From the NCBI RefSeq assembly GCF_020510525.1, contig NZ_CP075188.1, forward strand, positions 1,302,001-1,366,000: 64,000 nt of DNA. Direction: 5' to 3'. A program made the position numbers and the translations under genes. This DNA is from Quatrionicoccus australiensis. Its GTDB lineage: Bacteria; Pseudomonadota; Gammaproteobacteria; Burkholderiales; Rhodocyclaceae. Each line of letters starts with the position of its first letter. The stretch's first letter is position 1. The notes below the pieces were generated by a model that was given only the letters and a program-made list of their open reading frames with translations, was not told where the DNA came from and did no database searches. This document shows, piece by piece, positions 50,430 through 62,823 of this stretch.

Positions 50430-53400
50430 TCATGCCGGTGAACAGCTGTCGCTGGTGAGGGCCAGGCGGCTTTCCAGCAGGTGCAGTGCCTGCGGGAAAT
50501 CGAAATTGTCGAGCTCACGGCGGAAGTCCGGATAGTCCGGGCCGAGCAGCTTGCTCAGGATGGCGGCGGACTGCTGTGCCAGGTTGAGGCTGTTCATGTT
50601 GTCTTCCGCCAGCAGGGCACGCAACTGCTCGATCAATTGCCCTGTATCGGTGTTTGTGCCGATGGCCAACACGACCCTTTCTTCACCGATTGCCTGGAAT
50701 ACGTCTTTGCGCAGCCGGGTATGCACGCCGTCCAGCTCGCTGATCAGCGCATTCAGCCGGTCAGTCTGGTTCTCCCGTATGGCGAGTTCCAGAGCGGCAG
50801 CCGCCAAACGGATGCCGTCCAGCCCGAGGGTTGCCGAGGCGCCTTTTTCGGTATGTGCCAGGCGGCGGGCCGTGGCGCTGTCGCCAGTGCCGAGTGCGCT
50901 GCGGATTTCGTCGGCGGCACCGGCATGGCGCTCAAGATATTTGCGCAGCAGACTGATATAGCGCTCGGCCTTGCCATTCAGCGCAGTGAGTCCGGCCGCC
51001 GTGTTCAGGCCGGGAACCACCGCCAGTCGGGCGAGCGTAGCTGCCACGCCAGGATCGCCAGCCGCGGCAATCCGGTTGGCCGGTGGCTGCAGCAGCAATG
51101 CCGGGGTGCTGACCGCCGGCAACCAGTGCAGGATTTTGGCGTAGAGAATCTCGGGGCTGACCGGCTTGCCGATATGGTCGACCATGCCGGCCGCTAGGCA
51201 GGCTTCCCGGTCTTCGTTGAAGGCATTCGCGGTCATCGCAACGACCCGGGTTGCTGCCCGTCCGGGTAGGGCGAGAATGCGCCGGGTGGCCTCCAGACCG
51301 TTCAGCACCGGCATCTGCATGTCCATCAGGATCAGGTCGTAGGCAGTCTTTTCCGCCATTTCAACGGCCTGCTGCCCATTCTCCGCGAGATCGGCTGTGA
51401 GTCCGGCGTGCCGCAACAGTTCGAGTGCGACCTCCTGGCTGAGCGGGTCGTCCTCGACCAGGAGGATGTGCGCGGTCTGGCGGGTTTGGCGGATTTTTGC
51501 CTCCAGATCGATGTCGACCGCTGCCGTTTGCCGGCTTTCGATTGTTGCTGCGGCAACGCCCAGGCGAACCGTCATCCAGAACGTGCTGCCATTTCCTGGC
51601 TCGCTGCGCATGCCGGTATCGCCGCCCATCAGGCGGGCGAGCTGGCGGCTGATGGCCAGGCCGAGGCCGGTGCCGCCAAAGCGCCGGGTCGTCGAGTCGT
51701 CTGCCTGCTCAAAGGGGCGGAACAGGCGTTCCTGGATGCCGGGTTCGATACCGATGCCGGTATCGCTGACTTCGATACGCAGCAATACCTGCCTGGCAGT
51801 CTGCTCGGCCACTTCTGCATGCACCCTGATCTGGCCATGCTCGGTGAATTTGACCGCGTTGGAGAGGAAGTTGAGCAGGATCTGCTGCAGGCGTTTGGGA
51901 TCGCCGCGCACGGCCGGTGGGAGATCCGGCGACAGTTCGGCAAACAGCGCCAGCCCTTTGTCGTGGCTGCGATATTCAATCATTTCCAGCGTTTCGCCGA
52001 TCAGACGCGAGATCGAGAAGTCGCTTTCCTCAAGCTGGAGTTTTTCGGCTTCGATCTTGGATATGTCGAGAATGTCATTGATGACGTCGAGCAGGTGTTG
52101 TGCCGAATCCTCGACCCGGCTGAGACGCTCTTTCTGCAGCGGATCACTGGCGTCACGGCGGATCAGGTGGGTCAGCCCGATCACGGCATTGAGCGGCGTG
52201 CGGATTTCATGGCTCATGTTGGCCAGGAAGGCGCTCTTGGCCCGGCTGCCGCGTTCGGCGTACTCCTTGGCCATGGCCAATTGGCTGGTTCGCTCGCTGA
52301 CCATGGCTTCCAGGCGGCGCCGGTATTCCATCAGTTCGGCTTCTGCCTGGCGGCGTTCGGTGACGTCGGAGGCAAAACCGAGGATATGCGAAACCCCGTC
52401 GATATCGATGATCGCCGCCGAGAGCTGGATGTCGTGCAGCTTTCCTGATTTGTCACGCCACTGCGTTTCGTAATTGAGCGTAGACCCTTGCCGGATCAGT
52501 TTTTCAACCCATGCAGAACGGGCTGTCCGGTCTAGCCACAGCCCGAGTTCGGTACCCGTCTTGCCCAGCATTTCCTCGCGGTTCCAGCCGAAGTAACGCT
52601 GGTAGTTGTCGTTGGCGTCGACAAAGCGGCCATCGTCGGTGCGGGCAATCGAGGTTGCCATCGGACTGGCGTTGAAGGCAATGCGGAAACGCTCCTGTTC
52701 GGCCCGGGTGGCGCTTTCCGCTTCGAACAGGCCACGGTAATGGCGGGTTCCCCGTTGCTGGTAAATGAACCCGAAAATGCCGGCCGTCGCCAACAGCAGT
52801 CCGATGGACAGGGCGATGATCAGACGGGAGGCGAGCAGCCATTCGGCGAGTGCTTCCTCGCGATCGATCTTGGTGACGATATGCCAGGACGAGTCGGGAA
52901 TCGACTGGAGGGCTGCAATAACCGGGGTGCCGCTATAGTCGGGGCCTGCAACGATACCGCTCGCCTTGTCGAAGATCGCACGTACCGCCGGTATATCTTT
53001 ATTCTCCGGGGAGATGCGCAGTTGCGAGGTTGCAGCCGGGCGATTACGTAGTTCGTTGAGAAACTGGACTTGATCTTCATCGCGCCGGACGAGGAGCGTT
53101 TCCGCCGTGCGACTGGCCAGCGGCCAGGACTGCAGGGTCGGGAAAAGAAAGTCACCGGGATCGATCTGCATGGCGAGGGAGCCGATCCAGCGGGTGCCGT
53201 GGTCGGCAAACAGCGGAACAATGACCGAGACGTGGAACAGGCCCTCATCGTGATCCCGATGGAAATCGGTCAGGCCGGCATGCTGGGATTTTGCTGCCAG
53301 TTCCTGATAAAGAGCGTAGTCGGTGAGCTGTCTTGCCTGGTGATCAGTCAGACTCATCCGGATATTGCTGTTGCTGTCGAGCAGCAGGATGTCGTGGTAT

Positions 53401-53729
53401 TGATAGTTTTTCAGCAATGACAGGAAGCGCGCGCGCAGTTGCTGTTCTGTCCTGGCATCCGGCCGCTTCAGCCAGTTGTCGATCAGGTTGCCCAGTTCCC
53501 TGTCCTCGCTGATGACCTGGCCATCCGCAACCCGTTCGTGGCGCCAGTCGGTGATTTGCCGAGACTTGAGTTCGGCCACGGCCAGCAGTTGCTGACCGGC
53601 TTTCTCGAGCATCTGCTGGTGCTCGGTTTTGTAGAGCAATGCACCGCCAACAATCTGCAAGACAAAGACGAGGATCAGGCTGGGTATGAACCAGCGTGGT
53701 AATTCCGAGATTGCCTTTGGTGCGGACAT
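50430..53729 (-). CDS. Hybrid sensor histidine kinase with periplasmic sensor, PAS, REC and Hpt
   Basis: A 1099-residue membrane kinase. Two TM helices (about 12-32 and 305-327) enclose a roughly 270-residue periplasmic region of dCACHE type. Then come a PAS domain (about 345-460), HisKA with H507 ([10 protein letters not shown]), HATPase with N-box [10 protein letters not shown] and [11 protein letters not shown] with D803 ([10 protein letters not shown]), and Hpt with H959. The Hpt reads [12 protein letters not shown], deviating from [12 protein letters not shown] in the two sister kinases. It is the last gene of the minus-strand operon HD-GYP, HK3, HK2, HK1 and follows HK2 after six bases. 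Ligand unknown. Confidence 0.9.
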   Translation of the reverse strand: MSAPKAISELPRWFIPSLILVFVLQIVGGALLYKTEHQQMLEKAGQQLLAVAELKSRQITDWRHERVADGQVISEDRELGNLIDNWLKRPDARTEQQLRARFLSLLKNYQYHDILLLDSNSNIRMSLTDHQARQLTDYALYQELAAKSQHAGLTDFHRDHDEGLFHVSVIVPLFADHGTRWIGSLAMQIDPGDFLFPTLQSWPLASRTAETLLVRRDEDQVQFLNELRNRPAATSQLRISPENKDIPAVRAIFDKASGIVAGPDYSGTPVIAALQSIPDSSWHIVTKIDREEALAEWLLASRLIIALSIGLLLATAGIFGFIYQQRGTRHYRGLFEAESATRAEQERFRIAFNASPMATSIARTDDGRFVDANDNYQRYFGWNREEMLGKTGTELGLWLDRTARSAWVEKLIRQGSTLNYETQWRDKSGKLHDIQLSAAIIDIDGVSHILGFASDVTERRQAEAELMEYRRRLEAMVSERTSQLAMAKEYAERGSRAKSAFLANMSHEIRTPLNAVIGLTHLIRRDASDPLQKERLSRVEDSAQHLLDVINDILDISKIEAEKLQLEESDFSISRLIGETLEMIEYRSHDKGLALFAELSPDLPPAVRGDPKRLQQILLNFLSNAVKFTEHGQIRVHAEVAEQTARQVLLRIEVSDTGIGIEPGIQERLFRPFEQADDSTTRRFGGTGLGLAISRQLARLMGGDTGMRSEPGNGSTFWMTVRLGVAAATIESRQTAAVDIDLEAKIRQTRQTAHILLVEDDPLSQEVALELLRHAGLTADLAENGQQAVEMAEKTAYDLILMDMQMPVLNGLEATRRILALPGRAATRVVAMTANAFNEDREACLAAGMVDHIGKPVSPEILYAKILHWLPAVSTPALLLQPPANRIAAAGDPGVAATLARLAVVPGLNTAAGLTALNGKAERYISLLRKYLERHAGAADEIRSALGTGDSATARRLAHTEKGASATLGLDGIRLAAAALELAIRENQTDRLNALISELDGVHTRLRKDVFQAIGEERVVLAIGTNTDTGQLIEQLRALLAEDNMNSLNLAQQSAAILSKLLGPDYPDFRRELDNFDFPQALHLLESRLALTSDSCSPA

Positions 53730-53735
53730 GACGCG

Positions 53736-56700
53736 CTATTTTTCTGGTGCAGGGGGTGTTGCGGAGTCCAGTCGGACCAGGGCGGATTCGAAATCAAAAT
53801 TGCTGATGGCGGTTTCGAAGGCCGCATAGCCTTCTCCCAGCAACTCGTGCAGAAGCGGCACCTGTTCGGCAAGCAGGGTCTGGGCACTGAGATCGCCATC
53901 GTTCAGGCGATGACGAAGTTCGCGCAGTATTTTATTGCTGGCCGGGGTTTGGGTCTGGGCCGGTGGGGCGTTTTCGCTTGCTGCCGGGGGCGGCAGGAGT
54001 GCGAGCAGGCTGGCACTGAGTGTCTGGTAGGCGGTCGCGCAATGCTTGATCAGGGTTTCGATGTCGCCACTCTGATCGCGAATGGCGATTTCGAGCTCGG
54101 CTGCCGTCTGGCGCACGACGGTTGCGCCGAGCGTACCAGCTGCCCCTTTCAAGGAATGCGCCAGGCGCCGGGCCTCGTTCGGGTTGCCGTTGTCCAGTTC
54201 GCGCCGAATGCTTGCGAAATCCTCGGCATGGTTGCCACAGAATTTACCGAGCAGACGGCAGTAGCTGTGCAAGCGGCCGCGTACCGATTGCAGGCCGAAA
54301 GATGCATCGAGATCAGGCGTCGTGTCGAGGGCTGCGCGCAATTGCGCCTCGTCGAGAGGGGCTGGCGGGGGCGGTACTTCCTGAATCCGGGGCGTGGTGG
54401 CTAATGCGCCCGCCGCTTCGGGTAGCCAGCGGACAAGCGCGCTGAACAGCACGTCGGGGTCGACCGGTTTGGCTATATGGTCGTTCATGCCGGCGGCGAG
54501 ACAGAGGTTGCGGTCATCGTCGAAGGCATTGGCGGTCATCGCCAGAATGGGGACGTGCGCGTAGCCCGGCAACTGGCGAATCTGGCGGGTCGCTTCCAGA
54601 CCGTCCATGACCGGCATCTGCATGTCCATCAGGATCAGGCTGTAGGGCGGCTGGCCGGCGGCCATGGCAACCGCCTCGGCACCGGTGCGGGCAATATCGA
54701 CGTCGAGACAGACGCCGCTCAGCAGATCGGTGGCAACCTCTTCATTGATCGGGTTGTCTTCAGCCAGCAGGACGCGCGCGCCAGCAAGCCGTTCCGTTAT
54801 TTCCCGCTCGTTGTTACGGGGCGGGGGCAGGCTTGGCGAGGCGAGGCCAGGCAACCCGGCTCGACCGAGACGGGCCGTAAACCAGAAGGTGCTGCCGGCG
54901 CCCGGAGTGCTATTGACGCCTACCGCACCATTCATCGCTTCGGCGAGGCGGTTGCTGATCGCCAGGCCGAGGCCGGTGCCACCGAAGCGCCGGGTTGTTG
55001 AACTGTCGGCCTGCTCGAAGGGATGGAACAGTCGCGCCTGGACCTCCCGGCTGATGCCGATGCCGTTGTCGCGGACTTCGCAACGGACCAGCAGGCCATC
55101 GTTGTTTTCATGGATCAGGCGGGCAAGCAGGCGAATCTCGCCGCGCTCGGCAAACTTGACGGCGTTGGACAGGAAATTGAGCAGGATCTGCTGCAGGCGC
55201 AGCGGGTCACCATGCAGCCTGGATGGCAAATCCGGATCGATTTCCCAGTTGACCGGCAGGTGTTTGCTTTCGGCGCGTTCGGCAATCAGCGAGCAGGCCG
55301 TCTTGAAGACATCGGCAAGCGAAAAGTCGGTATTTTCCAGGCTCAGCTTGCCGGCCTCGATTTTCGAGAAGTCGAGGACGTCGTTGATGATGGAAAGCAG
55401 GTGTTGCGCCGCATTGGCTACCTTGTTGAGGCGGGAAAGCTGGGTCGGCTCACTGGTCGCACGCTGGCTGAGGTGGGTCAGGCCGATGATGGCGTTCATC
55501 GGCGTACGGATTTCGTGACTCATGTTGGCCAGGAAGGCGCTCTTTGCCCGGCTCGCTTTTTCCGCATCGTCCCTAGCCTTGATCAGTTCGGTCGTGCGTT
55601 CTTCGACCAGCGCTTCGAGGTGGTCGCGGTGGCTTTCGAGTTCGGCGGCAAGCCGCTTCTTCTCGGTGATGTCCTCCTTGATTGCCAGGTAATGGGTAAT
55701 GTGGCCATCCGGCTGGCGGACCGGGGAAATGATGGCAAATTCTTCGTAGACCGTATCGTCCTTGCGCCGGTTGATGAATTCGCCACGCCAGATCTCGCCG
55801 CGGGCCAGGGTGTCCCAGAGGTCCTTGTAGGTGCTCTGCGGGGTCTGGCCGGAGTGGAGCAGGCGCGGGTTGGAGCCGAGGATTTCCTCGCGGCTGTAGC
55901 CCGTGTTGCGGACAAAGGCATCGTTGACGTACTCGACATCGCCGAAGGTGTTGGTGATGACGATGCTGTGCGGGCTTTGTTCGATGGCCAGCGAATGCTT
56001 GTGCAGCTCTTCCTCGGCGGCTCGCCGTTCGGTGACATCCTGCACCGTGCCGACCGCATAGACCGCCTCGCCTGCCGCGTTGAAGTGAACATGGGCACGT
56101 TCGCGTACCCAGCGGATGGCCTGGTTGACGATGATCCGGTGTTCAGTGTCATAGACCCGGCCATGCAGCGCAGCTTGCCAGTCGGCGATGACGCGTTCGC
56201 GGTCGTCGGGATGAATGCGGTCGATGAAGGAGGCGAACACCAGCGGGCCATTTTTGCTTAGTCCGAAGATCTTGTAGGTTTCATCGCTCCATTGCAGATC
56301 GTGGCGCAACAGGTCGAGCGTCCAGCTACCGAGGTTGGCGATGCTCTGGGCCTCGCGCAAGGCAGCCTGCTTTTCGAGCAGGCTCTGCTGCATGGCATGC
56401 GCTTCGGTGATGTCCTGGATGGTGCCGAACAGCCTGCTCAGGCGGCCGTTTTCATCGAGTTTGACCTGGCCGACGCCATGGACATGGCGAACCATGCCGT
56501 CATTCTGGCGGACGATCCGGTATTCGACATCGAAATGCAGGTTCTGGGCGCGAATCTGGGCGCGCTGGTAGGCAATCAGGCTTTCCCGGTCATCGGGGTG
56601 AACGATTTCGATCCAGCTTTGCTTGGAGCGGACGAACGTGGCATCGATCCCGAAAATTTCGTCGAGCATCGGCGAGGCGGTCCAGATGTCGAGTTTCGGG

Positions 56701-58502
56701 TCGAACTGGAAATGTCCGAGGCGGGCCAGGCGTTCCGCCCGCTGCAGATTGGCTTCGCGCTGGGCCAGGGCCGTACGCGAGCGCTGCATGGCGAGTCCGA
56801 TGCCGATTTCACCGGCCAGATCGCAGAGCAGGGGGATTTCATCATCGCTGAACGCATCCGGCTCGGTTGCGTACAGATTGAGCGAGCCAATGACGCGGCC
56901 GTTGATGCGCAAGGGCAGGGCGGCCGATGACTGAAAGCCGGAGTCGCGGGCGAAGTCGCGCCACAGTGCATAGCTGGGGTCATTCAGCACATCGTGGATG
57001 ATCACCGGCACGCCGGTGCGGATGGTGCGGCCGGTTGGTCCCTGGCCATTGGGTACGTCGGCCCAGCTGATGTTGAGCGAGGCCAGGTAGTCGGCGCCGA
57101 GGCCCGATTCGGCGAGCGGGATGACACGCTTTTCGCTGTCGTCCATGGCCTGGGCGATCCACGCGTAACGGTAGCCCCCGATTTCGACGGCTGTACTGCA
57201 GATCTCGTTGAGCATCTGGAGTTCGTCATCATGCCGGATCAGGGCCTGGGCAATGCCGCTCATCAAGCGCAGGGCGCGATTCTGGCGCTTCAGGGCGACG
57301 CTGGCCCGGCGTCGCTCGCTGATATCGGTCAGGATGCCGGTGGTCAGTCTGGGGCGGCCGTCCTCGGTGTGCTCGATGACGCAGCCCCGGTCTTCGATCC
57401 ACCGCCAGTTGTTTTCCTTGCACCGGATACGGTATTCGCTGCGGTAAACACGGATTTTGCCCTGTGCGACGGCGTCGACCGTTGCCCGCAGCGCGGCCAG
57501 GTCTTCCGGGTGTATCCGGCCCAACCAGTCTTCCTGGCTGCGTGGTGCATTGGCGGCCGTGCACTCGATCAGCTGCAACGCACCTTCGCTGAAGAAATGC
57601 TTGCCACTTTCATGATCAAACTCCCAGCTGCCGGCGCCGGCAGCATCGAGCGCCATCTGCAGGTGAGCTTCGAGGCGCAGCCGGTCGCGTTCCCTGGTTG
57701 CCTTCTCCAGCGCCTCCTCCAGATGGTGCGAGGCGAGATGCTCGAAAAGCCGCCGCTGGCTGACAACGCCGACAATATGCTCGTGCTGGTCGAAAACGAC
57801 CATGTGCCGCATGTGGTGCTCGGTCATCTGTTCTAGGGCAGCGCTGACCGACTGTTCGACCTTGAGACCAAGTACCGGCGAACTCATGATCCGGTCAACC
57901 CGGATCTCGGCGAATTGCTCAAAGTCCCTGACCAGGCGCGGAATGTCGCGTTCGGTGATGATGCCGAGCGGGCGACCTTCCTGATTGGTAATGATGACGT
58001 AGTCGGAGTCGGCATCGACCATGCGATTGATCGCCTGCTCGAGTGAGGCATCCGGCCCGAGATGCGGGATGTCGCGTGCCATCAGGCTGTCCAGGGTGCG
58101 CAGATGGCGGAAGATGTCGGCGCCGATATGGATGCGGAAATCGGTGTCGCTGACCAGGCCAAGCGTGTGGCCGCTGGCGGAGACAATGACCAGATGCCGG
58201 ATCTGATGCTGCATCGCCAGTTGGCGTGCGGCAAATAGATTCATCTCGCTGTCGCGGGTGATCAGCGGGTGGGACATGATCGCTTCGATGGGCGTGTCGA
58301 GCGGGCGATGTGCTTTCAGGGCATGAACGATGTCGGTTTCGGTAATGATGCCCACCGGTTTGCCAGCGACTTCCACCAGCATGCTGGATATCCGGGCTTC
58401 CGCCATCAGACGGGCGGCCTCCCGCAACGGCTGCTGCGGTGCAATGCTGCGGACGACGCGGGTCATGACGTCGGCGAGGGTGGCGAAGGCTCCGGCTTTC
58501 AT
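53736..58502 (-). CDS. CBS-quartet PAS/GAF hybrid histidine kinase
   Basis: A 1588-residue cytoplasmic kinase without TM segments. Residues 1 to about 270 contain four CBS motifs ([52 protein letters not shown]), i.e. two Bateman modules that typically bind adenine nucleotides. Next are PAS (about 280-400), GAF (about 410-580), three PAS (about 590-960), HisKA with H996, HATPase, REC with D1293 and Hpt with H1449. The start at 58502 overlaps HK3 by four bases. The architecture suggests energy-state input plus redox or small-ligand PAS input into one phosphorelay. Confidence 0.9.
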   Translation of the reverse strand: MKAGAFATLADVMTRVVRSIAPQQPLREAARLMAEARISSMLVEVAGKPVGIITETDIVHALKAHRPLDTPIEAIMSHPLITRDSEMNLFAARQLAMQHQIRHLVIVSASGHTLGLVSDTDFRIHIGADIFRHLRTLDSLMARDIPHLGPDASLEQAINRMVDADSDYVIITNQEGRPLGIITERDIPRLVRDFEQFAEIRVDRIMSSPVLGLKVEQSVSAALEQMTEHHMRHMVVFDQHEHIVGVVSQRRLFEHLASHHLEEALEKATRERDRLRLEAHLQMALDAAGAGSWEFDHESGKHFFSEGALQLIECTAANAPRSQEDWLGRIHPEDLAALRATVDAVAQGKIRVYRSEYRIRCKENNWRWIEDRGCVIEHTEDGRPRLTTGILTDISERRRASVALKRQNRALRLMSGIAQALIRHDDELQMLNEICSTAVEIGGYRYAWIAQAMDDSEKRVIPLAESGLGADYLASLNISWADVPNGQGPTGRTIRTGVPVIIHDVLNDPSYALWRDFARDSGFQSSAALPLRINGRVIGSLNLYATEPDAFSDDEIPLLCDLAGEIGIGLAMQRSRTALAQREANLQRAERLARLGHFQFDPKLDIWTASPMLDEIFGIDATFVRSKQSWIEIVHPDDRESLIAYQRAQIRAQNLHFDVEYRIVRQNDGMVRHVHGVGQVKLDENGRLSRLFGTIQDITEAHAMQQSLLEKQAALREAQSIANLGSWTLDLLRHDLQWSDETYKIFGLSKNGPLVFASFIDRIHPDDRERVIADWQAALHGRVYDTEHRIIVNQAIRWVRERAHVHFNAAGEAVYAVGTVQDVTERRAAEEELHKHSLAIEQSPHSIVITNTFGDVEYVNDAFVRNTGYSREEILGSNPRLLHSGQTPQSTYKDLWDTLARGEIWRGEFINRRKDDTVYEEFAIISPVRQPDGHITHYLAIKEDITEKKRLAAELESHRDHLEALVEERTTELIKARDDAEKASRAKSAFLANMSHEIRTPMNAIIGLTHLSQRATSEPTQLSRLNKVANAAQHLLSIINDVLDFSKIEAGKLSLENTDFSLADVFKTACSLIAERAESKHLPVNWEIDPDLPSRLHGDPLRLQQILLNFLSNAVKFAERGEIRLLARLIHENNDGLLVRCEVRDNGIGISREVQARLFHPFEQADSSTTRRFGGTGLGLAISNRLAEAMNGAVGVNSTPGAGSTFWFTARLGRAGLPGLASPSLPPPRNNEREITERLAGARVLLAEDNPINEEVATDLLSGVCLDVDIARTGAEAVAMAAGQPPYSLILMDMQMPVMDGLEATRQIRQLPGYAHVPILAMTANAFDDDRNLCLAAGMNDHIAKPVDPDVLFSALVRWLPEAAGALATTPRIQEVPPPPAPLDEAQLRAALDTTPDLDASFGLQSVRGRLHSYCRLLGKFCGNHAEDFASIRRELDNGNPNEARRLAHSLKGAAGTLGATVVRQTAAELEIAIRDQSGDIETLIKHCATAYQTLSASLLALLPPPAASENAPPAQTQTPASNKILRELRHRLNDGDLSAQTLLAEQVPLLHELLGEGYAAFETAISNFDFESALVRLDSATPPAPEK

Positions 58503-61500
58503 GCATTCCCCGCGGAACTGCCTGACAGGCTGGCCAGTGCGTTGTCAATCAACGGAAGCATGCGCTGATGTTCGCTGCTGAGCAGCTGCAGCAGTTCTCC
58601 GGTTTCTCCGGTCGGCTTGCCGGCATGCAGTGCGGCCTCCAGTTGTGCCGCAGCATGCTGGATGGCAACGATGCCCAGGGTGCCGGCGGCGCCCTTCAGG
58701 GTATGGGCGGAACGGGTCGCCTCTTCCAGTTGGCCGGCGGCAAGTTGCTGCGATATTTCCGCTGGAACATCGGCGTGGCTGCGAATGAAAGTGGCCAGCA
58801 GGCGCAGGTAGCTGGCCTTGCGGCCGCGTACGGAATTGAGTCCGATCACGCTATCGAGGCCGGGGATATTGCCCAGCGTATCGGTCAGGTCGGGCATCGG
58901 TGAGGCTTCAGTGGGGTGTTCGGGAGTGGGCACGTTGTCCATGGGGGCTGATTGGGCGGGCAGCCATTTGATCAGGGCTGCGTAAAGATCCTGCGGGTCT
59001 ACCGGTTTGGCGACATGGTCGTTCATGCCGGCCTCGAGGCAACGCCGTCGGTCTTCACTGAAGGCGTTGGCGGTCATGGCGAGAATCGGGACCTTGCGAC
59101 CGCTTGCCGCTTCCGCCTGACGGATCGCTGTGGATGCGCTGAGACCATCCATGATCGGCATCTGGACATCCATCAGGATCAGGTCGTATGCCTTCTTGCT
59201 GGCCATTTCGACGGCTTTTTTACCGTTGACCGCCACGTCGGCCTGCAGGCCCACGGCATGCAACAAATCGAGGGCGACTTCCTGGTTGATCAGGTTGTCT
59301 TCGGCGAGCAGGATGCAGTTCCTGCCGTGGCGTGCGGCGAGCAGTGATTCGGCATCGCCGGCCGGCGCAAGCTCATGGTCGGTGCCGCCCGCTTGTTTCG
59401 CCGGCTGCAGGCAGGCGGTGAACCAGAAGGTACTCCCGACGCCCGGTGTGCTGCTCAGGCCGGTCTCGCCGCCCATCAATCGGGCCAGGCGACGGGCAAT
59501 GGCCAGGCCGAGGCCGGTACCGCCAAAGCGGCGGGTGGTCGAGCTGTCGGCTTGTTCGAAAACATCGAAGATACGTGCCTGTTGTTCCTGCGGGATGCCG
59601 ATGCCGGTGTCGCTGACGGTAAAGCGCACGATTAGTCCTGCTGGCGTTTGCTGCTGCAGGGTCACCTTGACGGTGATCGAGCCCTGTTCGGTAAATTTGA
59701 CCGAATTGGACAGGAAATTGAGCAAAATCTGGCCGGTGCGCAGTGAGTCGCCATTGACCAGCGCGGGCAGGGCGGGGTCGATTTCGCTGTGGAATTCAAG
59801 GCCACGCGAGCGGATGCGATCAATCAGCAGGGCACTCGTGTTGTCGAGCAGACGGCTCAACGAGAAGTCGTCGGGGACCAGTTCCAGCTTGCCGGCTTCG
59901 ATTTTCGAAATGTCGAGAATCTGGTTGATGATGGCCAGCAGGTGGTGGGCTGCGCTGCTTACCTTGCCCAGGCGTTCCAGTTGCGCGGGTTCTTCGGTGT
60001 TGCGCTCGACGAGATGGGTGAGGCCGATGATGGCGTTCATCGGCGTGCGGATTTCATGGCTCATGTTGGCCAGGAAGGTGCTCTTGGCACGGCTTGCTTC
60101 TTCTGCCACCTCCTTGGCGGCAGCCAGTTCGGCCGTGCGGGCCTGGACCAGTTCTTCCAGGTGGTGGCGGTGCTTTTCCAGTTCGACAGCAGCCTGGCGC
60201 TGCTCGGAAATGTCGTCGATGAACACGACCAGATGGGGCTCGCCATCCATCTGTACGGTTTCCGCCGACATGCTGGTGATGCGTCGTTGTCCATCGCTGG
60301 CCACGCCGATGCTCTCAAAATCGTTGATACGGCCGTCGCGACGGATGATTTCGACGAATTTCTGCCGGTCACCTTCATCGCCCCAGAGACCGGCTTCCAG
60401 TGTTGTCTTGCCGATCAGATCGGCGCGTGTCCAGCGATATTCCTTGAGTAGGCAGTCGTTGGCATCGACCAGCTTGCCATCGCGCAGGCGGGTGATGCAG
60501 GCAGCGACCGGTGCCGCCCGGAAGGCGGTGGCGAGGCGTTCCTGCAACTGGGAAATTTCGTTTTGCGCCTGCTCGCGTTCCGATACGTCGACAATGAAGG
60601 AAAGGACGTAGGCTTCGCCATGCAAGGTGATGATTTCAGCCGACAGGCTGACTTCTATCGGTTCACCGTTGCGTTTGTGCCATTTTGCCCGGCAGTCGCG
60701 AAGGCGTTTTCCGGCAACGAGTTGTTGCCGCCAGGTGTCGCGGCTTTCGGGGTTGGGCCAGAGCTTGCTGTCCAGCGTGCTTTGCTCGAGCAGCTCTTCA
60801 CGGGCCCAGCCTGTGGTCGCGCAAAAGCGCGGATTGGCATCGAGGAAGATGCCGGCTTCGAATGTGGTGATGGTGATGGCGATCGGGCTGGCATCAAAAG
60901 CGACCTGGAAGCGCTCCTGCAGTTCATGCAGTTGCGAGACATTGCGGCCGATGCCGAGTACCCCGATCAGCTTGCCATGGGCGTCACGCATCGGCGCCTT
61001 GATGGTGTTGAGCATCTCGCGATGGCCATCACTGGCAAAGGTGACCCACTCCTCGTTGCTGCGCGGTGCGTCGGCGAGCAGGGCGGCCTGGTCGTTGGCG
61101 CGGAAAAAACTGGCTAGCTCGTGGTCGACAAAGTCAAAGTCGGTCTTGCCGAGTATGTCGGCCTCCCGGGCACCGAAGAATTGCTCGAAGCGCCGGTTGC
61201 AGCTCAGGTAAACCCCCTCCGGGTCTTTCAGCCAGACGAGATCGGGCAAGGTGTCGAGCAGTGTCCTTAGCTGACCATGCTCTTCGGAGATTCGCCGGGC
61301 GGCGGTCAGGGCGATGGCTTGTGCCTGATGTTCACGTCTTTGCCTTTCATTGATCTGACCGAGCAGGCGACGCAGCAACACGACCAGCAGGAGTGCGGTG
61401 ATGCCGACGAAAAACCAGCCCTTCAGAATGCTGGCCAGGGCCAGCTCGGCCGGGTCGGGAAAAAAAAGGCCGGCCAGCCGGTCGGACACGAGAATCCACA

Positions 61501-61582
61501 GCACGGAAAGCGCGATGTAAGGGAATACAATCAGCGCAATTGCCCGGCTGATGCTCCCGTTTTCTTCTTGCTGCATATTCAT
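58499..61582 (-). CDS. PAS hybrid histidine kinase with N-terminal membrane anchor
   Basis: A 1027-residue kinase. Two TM helices near residues 14-36 and 50-70 leave only a short periplasmic loop; then three PAS domains (about 100-210, 215-335, 350-460), HisKA with H509 ([10 protein letters not shown]), HATPase ([19 protein letters not shown]), REC with D805 ([10 protein letters not shown]) and Hpt with H960 ([13 protein letters not shown]). The catalytic half is closely similar to HK1 and HK2, suggesting duplication. It overlaps HK2 by four bases and lies 35 bases after the HD-GYP gene. It has no recognisable ligand motif. Confidence 0.9.
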   Translation of the reverse strand: MNMQQEENGSISRAIALIVFPYIALSVLWILVSDRLAGLFFPDPAELALASILKGWFFVGITALLLVVLLRRLLGQINERQRREHQAQAIALTAARRISEEHGQLRTLLDTLPDLVWLKDPEGVYLSCNRRFEQFFGAREADILGKTDFDFVDHELASFFRANDQAALLADAPRSNEEWVTFASDGHREMLNTIKAPMRDAHGKLIGVLGIGRNVSQLHELQERFQVAFDASPIAITITTFEAGIFLDANPRFCATTGWAREELLEQSTLDSKLWPNPESRDTWRQQLVAGKRLRDCRAKWHKRNGEPIEVSLSAEIITLHGEAYVLSFIVDVSEREQAQNEISQLQERLATAFRAAPVAACITRLRDGKLVDANDCLLKEYRWTRADLIGKTTLEAGLWGDEGDRQKFVEIIRRDGRINDFESIGVASDGQRRITSMSAETVQMDGEPHLVVFIDDISEQRQAAVELEKHRHHLEELVQARTAELAAAKEVAEEASRAKSTFLANMSHEIRTPMNAIIGLTHLVERNTEEPAQLERLGKVSSAAHHLLAIINQILDISKIEAGKLELVPDDFSLSRLLDNTSALLIDRIRSRGLEFHSEIDPALPALVNGDSLRTGQILLNFLSNSVKFTEQGSITVKVTLQQQTPAGLIVRFTVSDTGIGIPQEQQARIFDVFEQADSSTTRRFGGTGLGLAIARRLARLMGGETGLSSTPGVGSTFWFTACLQPAKQAGGTDHELAPAGDAESLLAARHGRNCILLAEDNLINQEVALDLLHAVGLQADVAVNGKKAVEMASKKAYDLILMDVQMPIMDGLSASTAIRQAEAASGRKVPILAMTANAFSEDRRRCLEAGMNDHVAKPVDPQDLYAALIKWLPAQSAPMDNVPTPEHPTEASPMPDLTDTLGNIPGLDSVIGLNSVRGRKASYLRLLATFIRSHADVPAEISQQLAAGQLEEATRSAHTLKGAAGTLGIVAIQHAAAQLEAALHAGKPTGETGELLQLLSSEHQRMLPLIDNALASLSGSSAGNA

Positions 61583-61617
61583 GCGTCTGCCTTGATGCGC
61601 TGAGCCGCGATGAGTGG

Positions 61618-62703
61618 TCAGTCGGAGTAAGCGTCGGCAATGGCCTTGAAGGTCGCAAACTGGCTGGTAAAGGCTTGGACAATATCCGGGTCAAAATGTG
61701 AACCGCTGCCTTCGACGATCATCGCATGTGCCTGTTCGAGCGGGAAAGGCGGCTTGTAGATCCGTTTGCAGATCAATGCATCGAAAACGTCGGCCAGTGC
61801 CATCAGGCGGGCGGCGATGGGAATTGCATCACCGCGCAGGCCTTCCGGGTAACCGCTGCCATCCCATTTCTCGTGATGGTAATGCGCGATCTGCTTGGCG
61901 ATGGCAAGGAACTCGACCGGCTTCTCGGCATCGCGTTCGGCCAGTTCGATAGCGTCGCTGCCCAGCTTGGCGTGGGTTTTCATGATTTCCCACTCTTCCG
62001 GCGTCAGTTTGCCGGGCTTGAGCAGCACGTGATCGGGAATGCCCACCTTGCCGATGTCGTGCAGCGGGGCAGACTGGGCCAGGGCGTCGATGGTGCGCGG
62101 ATCAAGAAAGGCGGCAAAGCGCGGATGATCGGCCAGAGCCTGGGCCAGGGTGCGGACGTATTGCTGGGTGCGGCGCAGGTGATTGCCGGTTTCCGGATCA
62201 CGCGTTTCGGCGAGGCGGGCGAGGGCGTGGATGCTGACCTGCTGGATCAGCTGGTTTTCGCCCATGCGATGGGCAACTTCGGCTTCGAGATAACTGTTCT
62301 GGTCACTCAGGAAATCACGCGCCCGCTTCAGTTCCAGCTGGGTCCGGACGCGGGCGAGGACGATGGCCGGACGCAGCGGCTTGGTGATGTAGTCGACGGC
62401 GCCGCAGTCCAGACCGTGTTCCTCATCTTCGGTGGCATCCATCGCCGTGACGAAGATGACCGGAATCTGGCTGGTGACCGGATCGGCACGCAGGGCGGCA
62501 ATGACGCCGTAGCCGTCCATGTCGGGCATCATGACGTCGAGCAGGATGAGATCTGGTGTCGGGTGACTGTGCGCAATCTGCAAGGCGCGCCGGCCGGAAT
62601 TGGCAGCCCGCACCCGATAGGTGGGTTGCAGCAATTCGCCGAGAATGCTCAGGTTCTCGGGCGTGTCATCAACGATCAGAACGGTCGGTTGGCCGTTGGT
62701 CAT
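61618..62703 (-). CDS. Response regulator with HD-GYP c-di-GMP phosphodiesterase domain
   Basis: A 361-residue protein: REC at 1-125 with D56 (LILLDVMMPDMDG) and a short coiled linker, then HD-GYP (about 150-355). The HD-GYP motifs are complete: LHDIGKVGIPDHVL, and HHEKWDGSGYPEGLRGDAI followed by ALADVFDAL. It would degrade c-di-GMP to pGpG or GMP when phosphorylated. It is the first gene of the operon with the three hybrid kinases and lies 120 bp before rsgA, so the kinases probably feed its REC domain through their Hpt domains. The upstream spacer has CATAAT on the minus strand near 62744. Confidence 0.92.
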   Translation of the reverse strand: MTNGQPTVLIVDDTPENLSILGELLQPTYRVRAANSGRRALQIAHSHPTPDLILLDVMMPDMDGYGVIAALRADPVTSQIPVIFVTAMDATEDEEHGLDCGAVDYITKPLRPAIVLARVRTQLELKRARDFLSDQNSYLEAEVAHRMGENQLIQQVSIHALARLAETRDPETGNHLRRTQQYVRTLAQALADHPRFAAFLDPRTIDALAQSAPLHDIGKVGIPDHVLLKPGKLTPEEWEIMKTHAKLGSDAIELAERDAEKPVEFLAIAKQIAHYHHEKWDGSGYPEGLRGDAIPIAARLMALADVFDALICKRIYKPPFPLEQAHAMIVEGSGSHFDPDIVQAFTSQFATFKAIADAYSD

Positions 62704-62783
62704 TTCGTCTCCCCGCTGGCGTGGCGGACTTTGTTGTACGCAGATTATGGGCGCCTCGCGAAAATATTGCTACCGCCGGAGAG

Positions 62784-62811
62784 ACAAGCAAGGCAGGCAT
62801 TCCTTGCTTGT
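62784..62811 (-). terminator. Hairpin between rsgA and the HD-GYP operon
   Basis: A perfect 10-bp inverted repeat, ACAAGCAAGG (62784-62793) and CCTTGCTTGT (62802-62811), lies 13 bases after the rsgA stop on the minus strand. There is no clear T-run, so it is a weak terminator or an end-defining hairpin upstream of the HD-GYP promoter region. Confidence 0.5.
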
Positions 62812-62823
62812 GCGGGCAGACTG

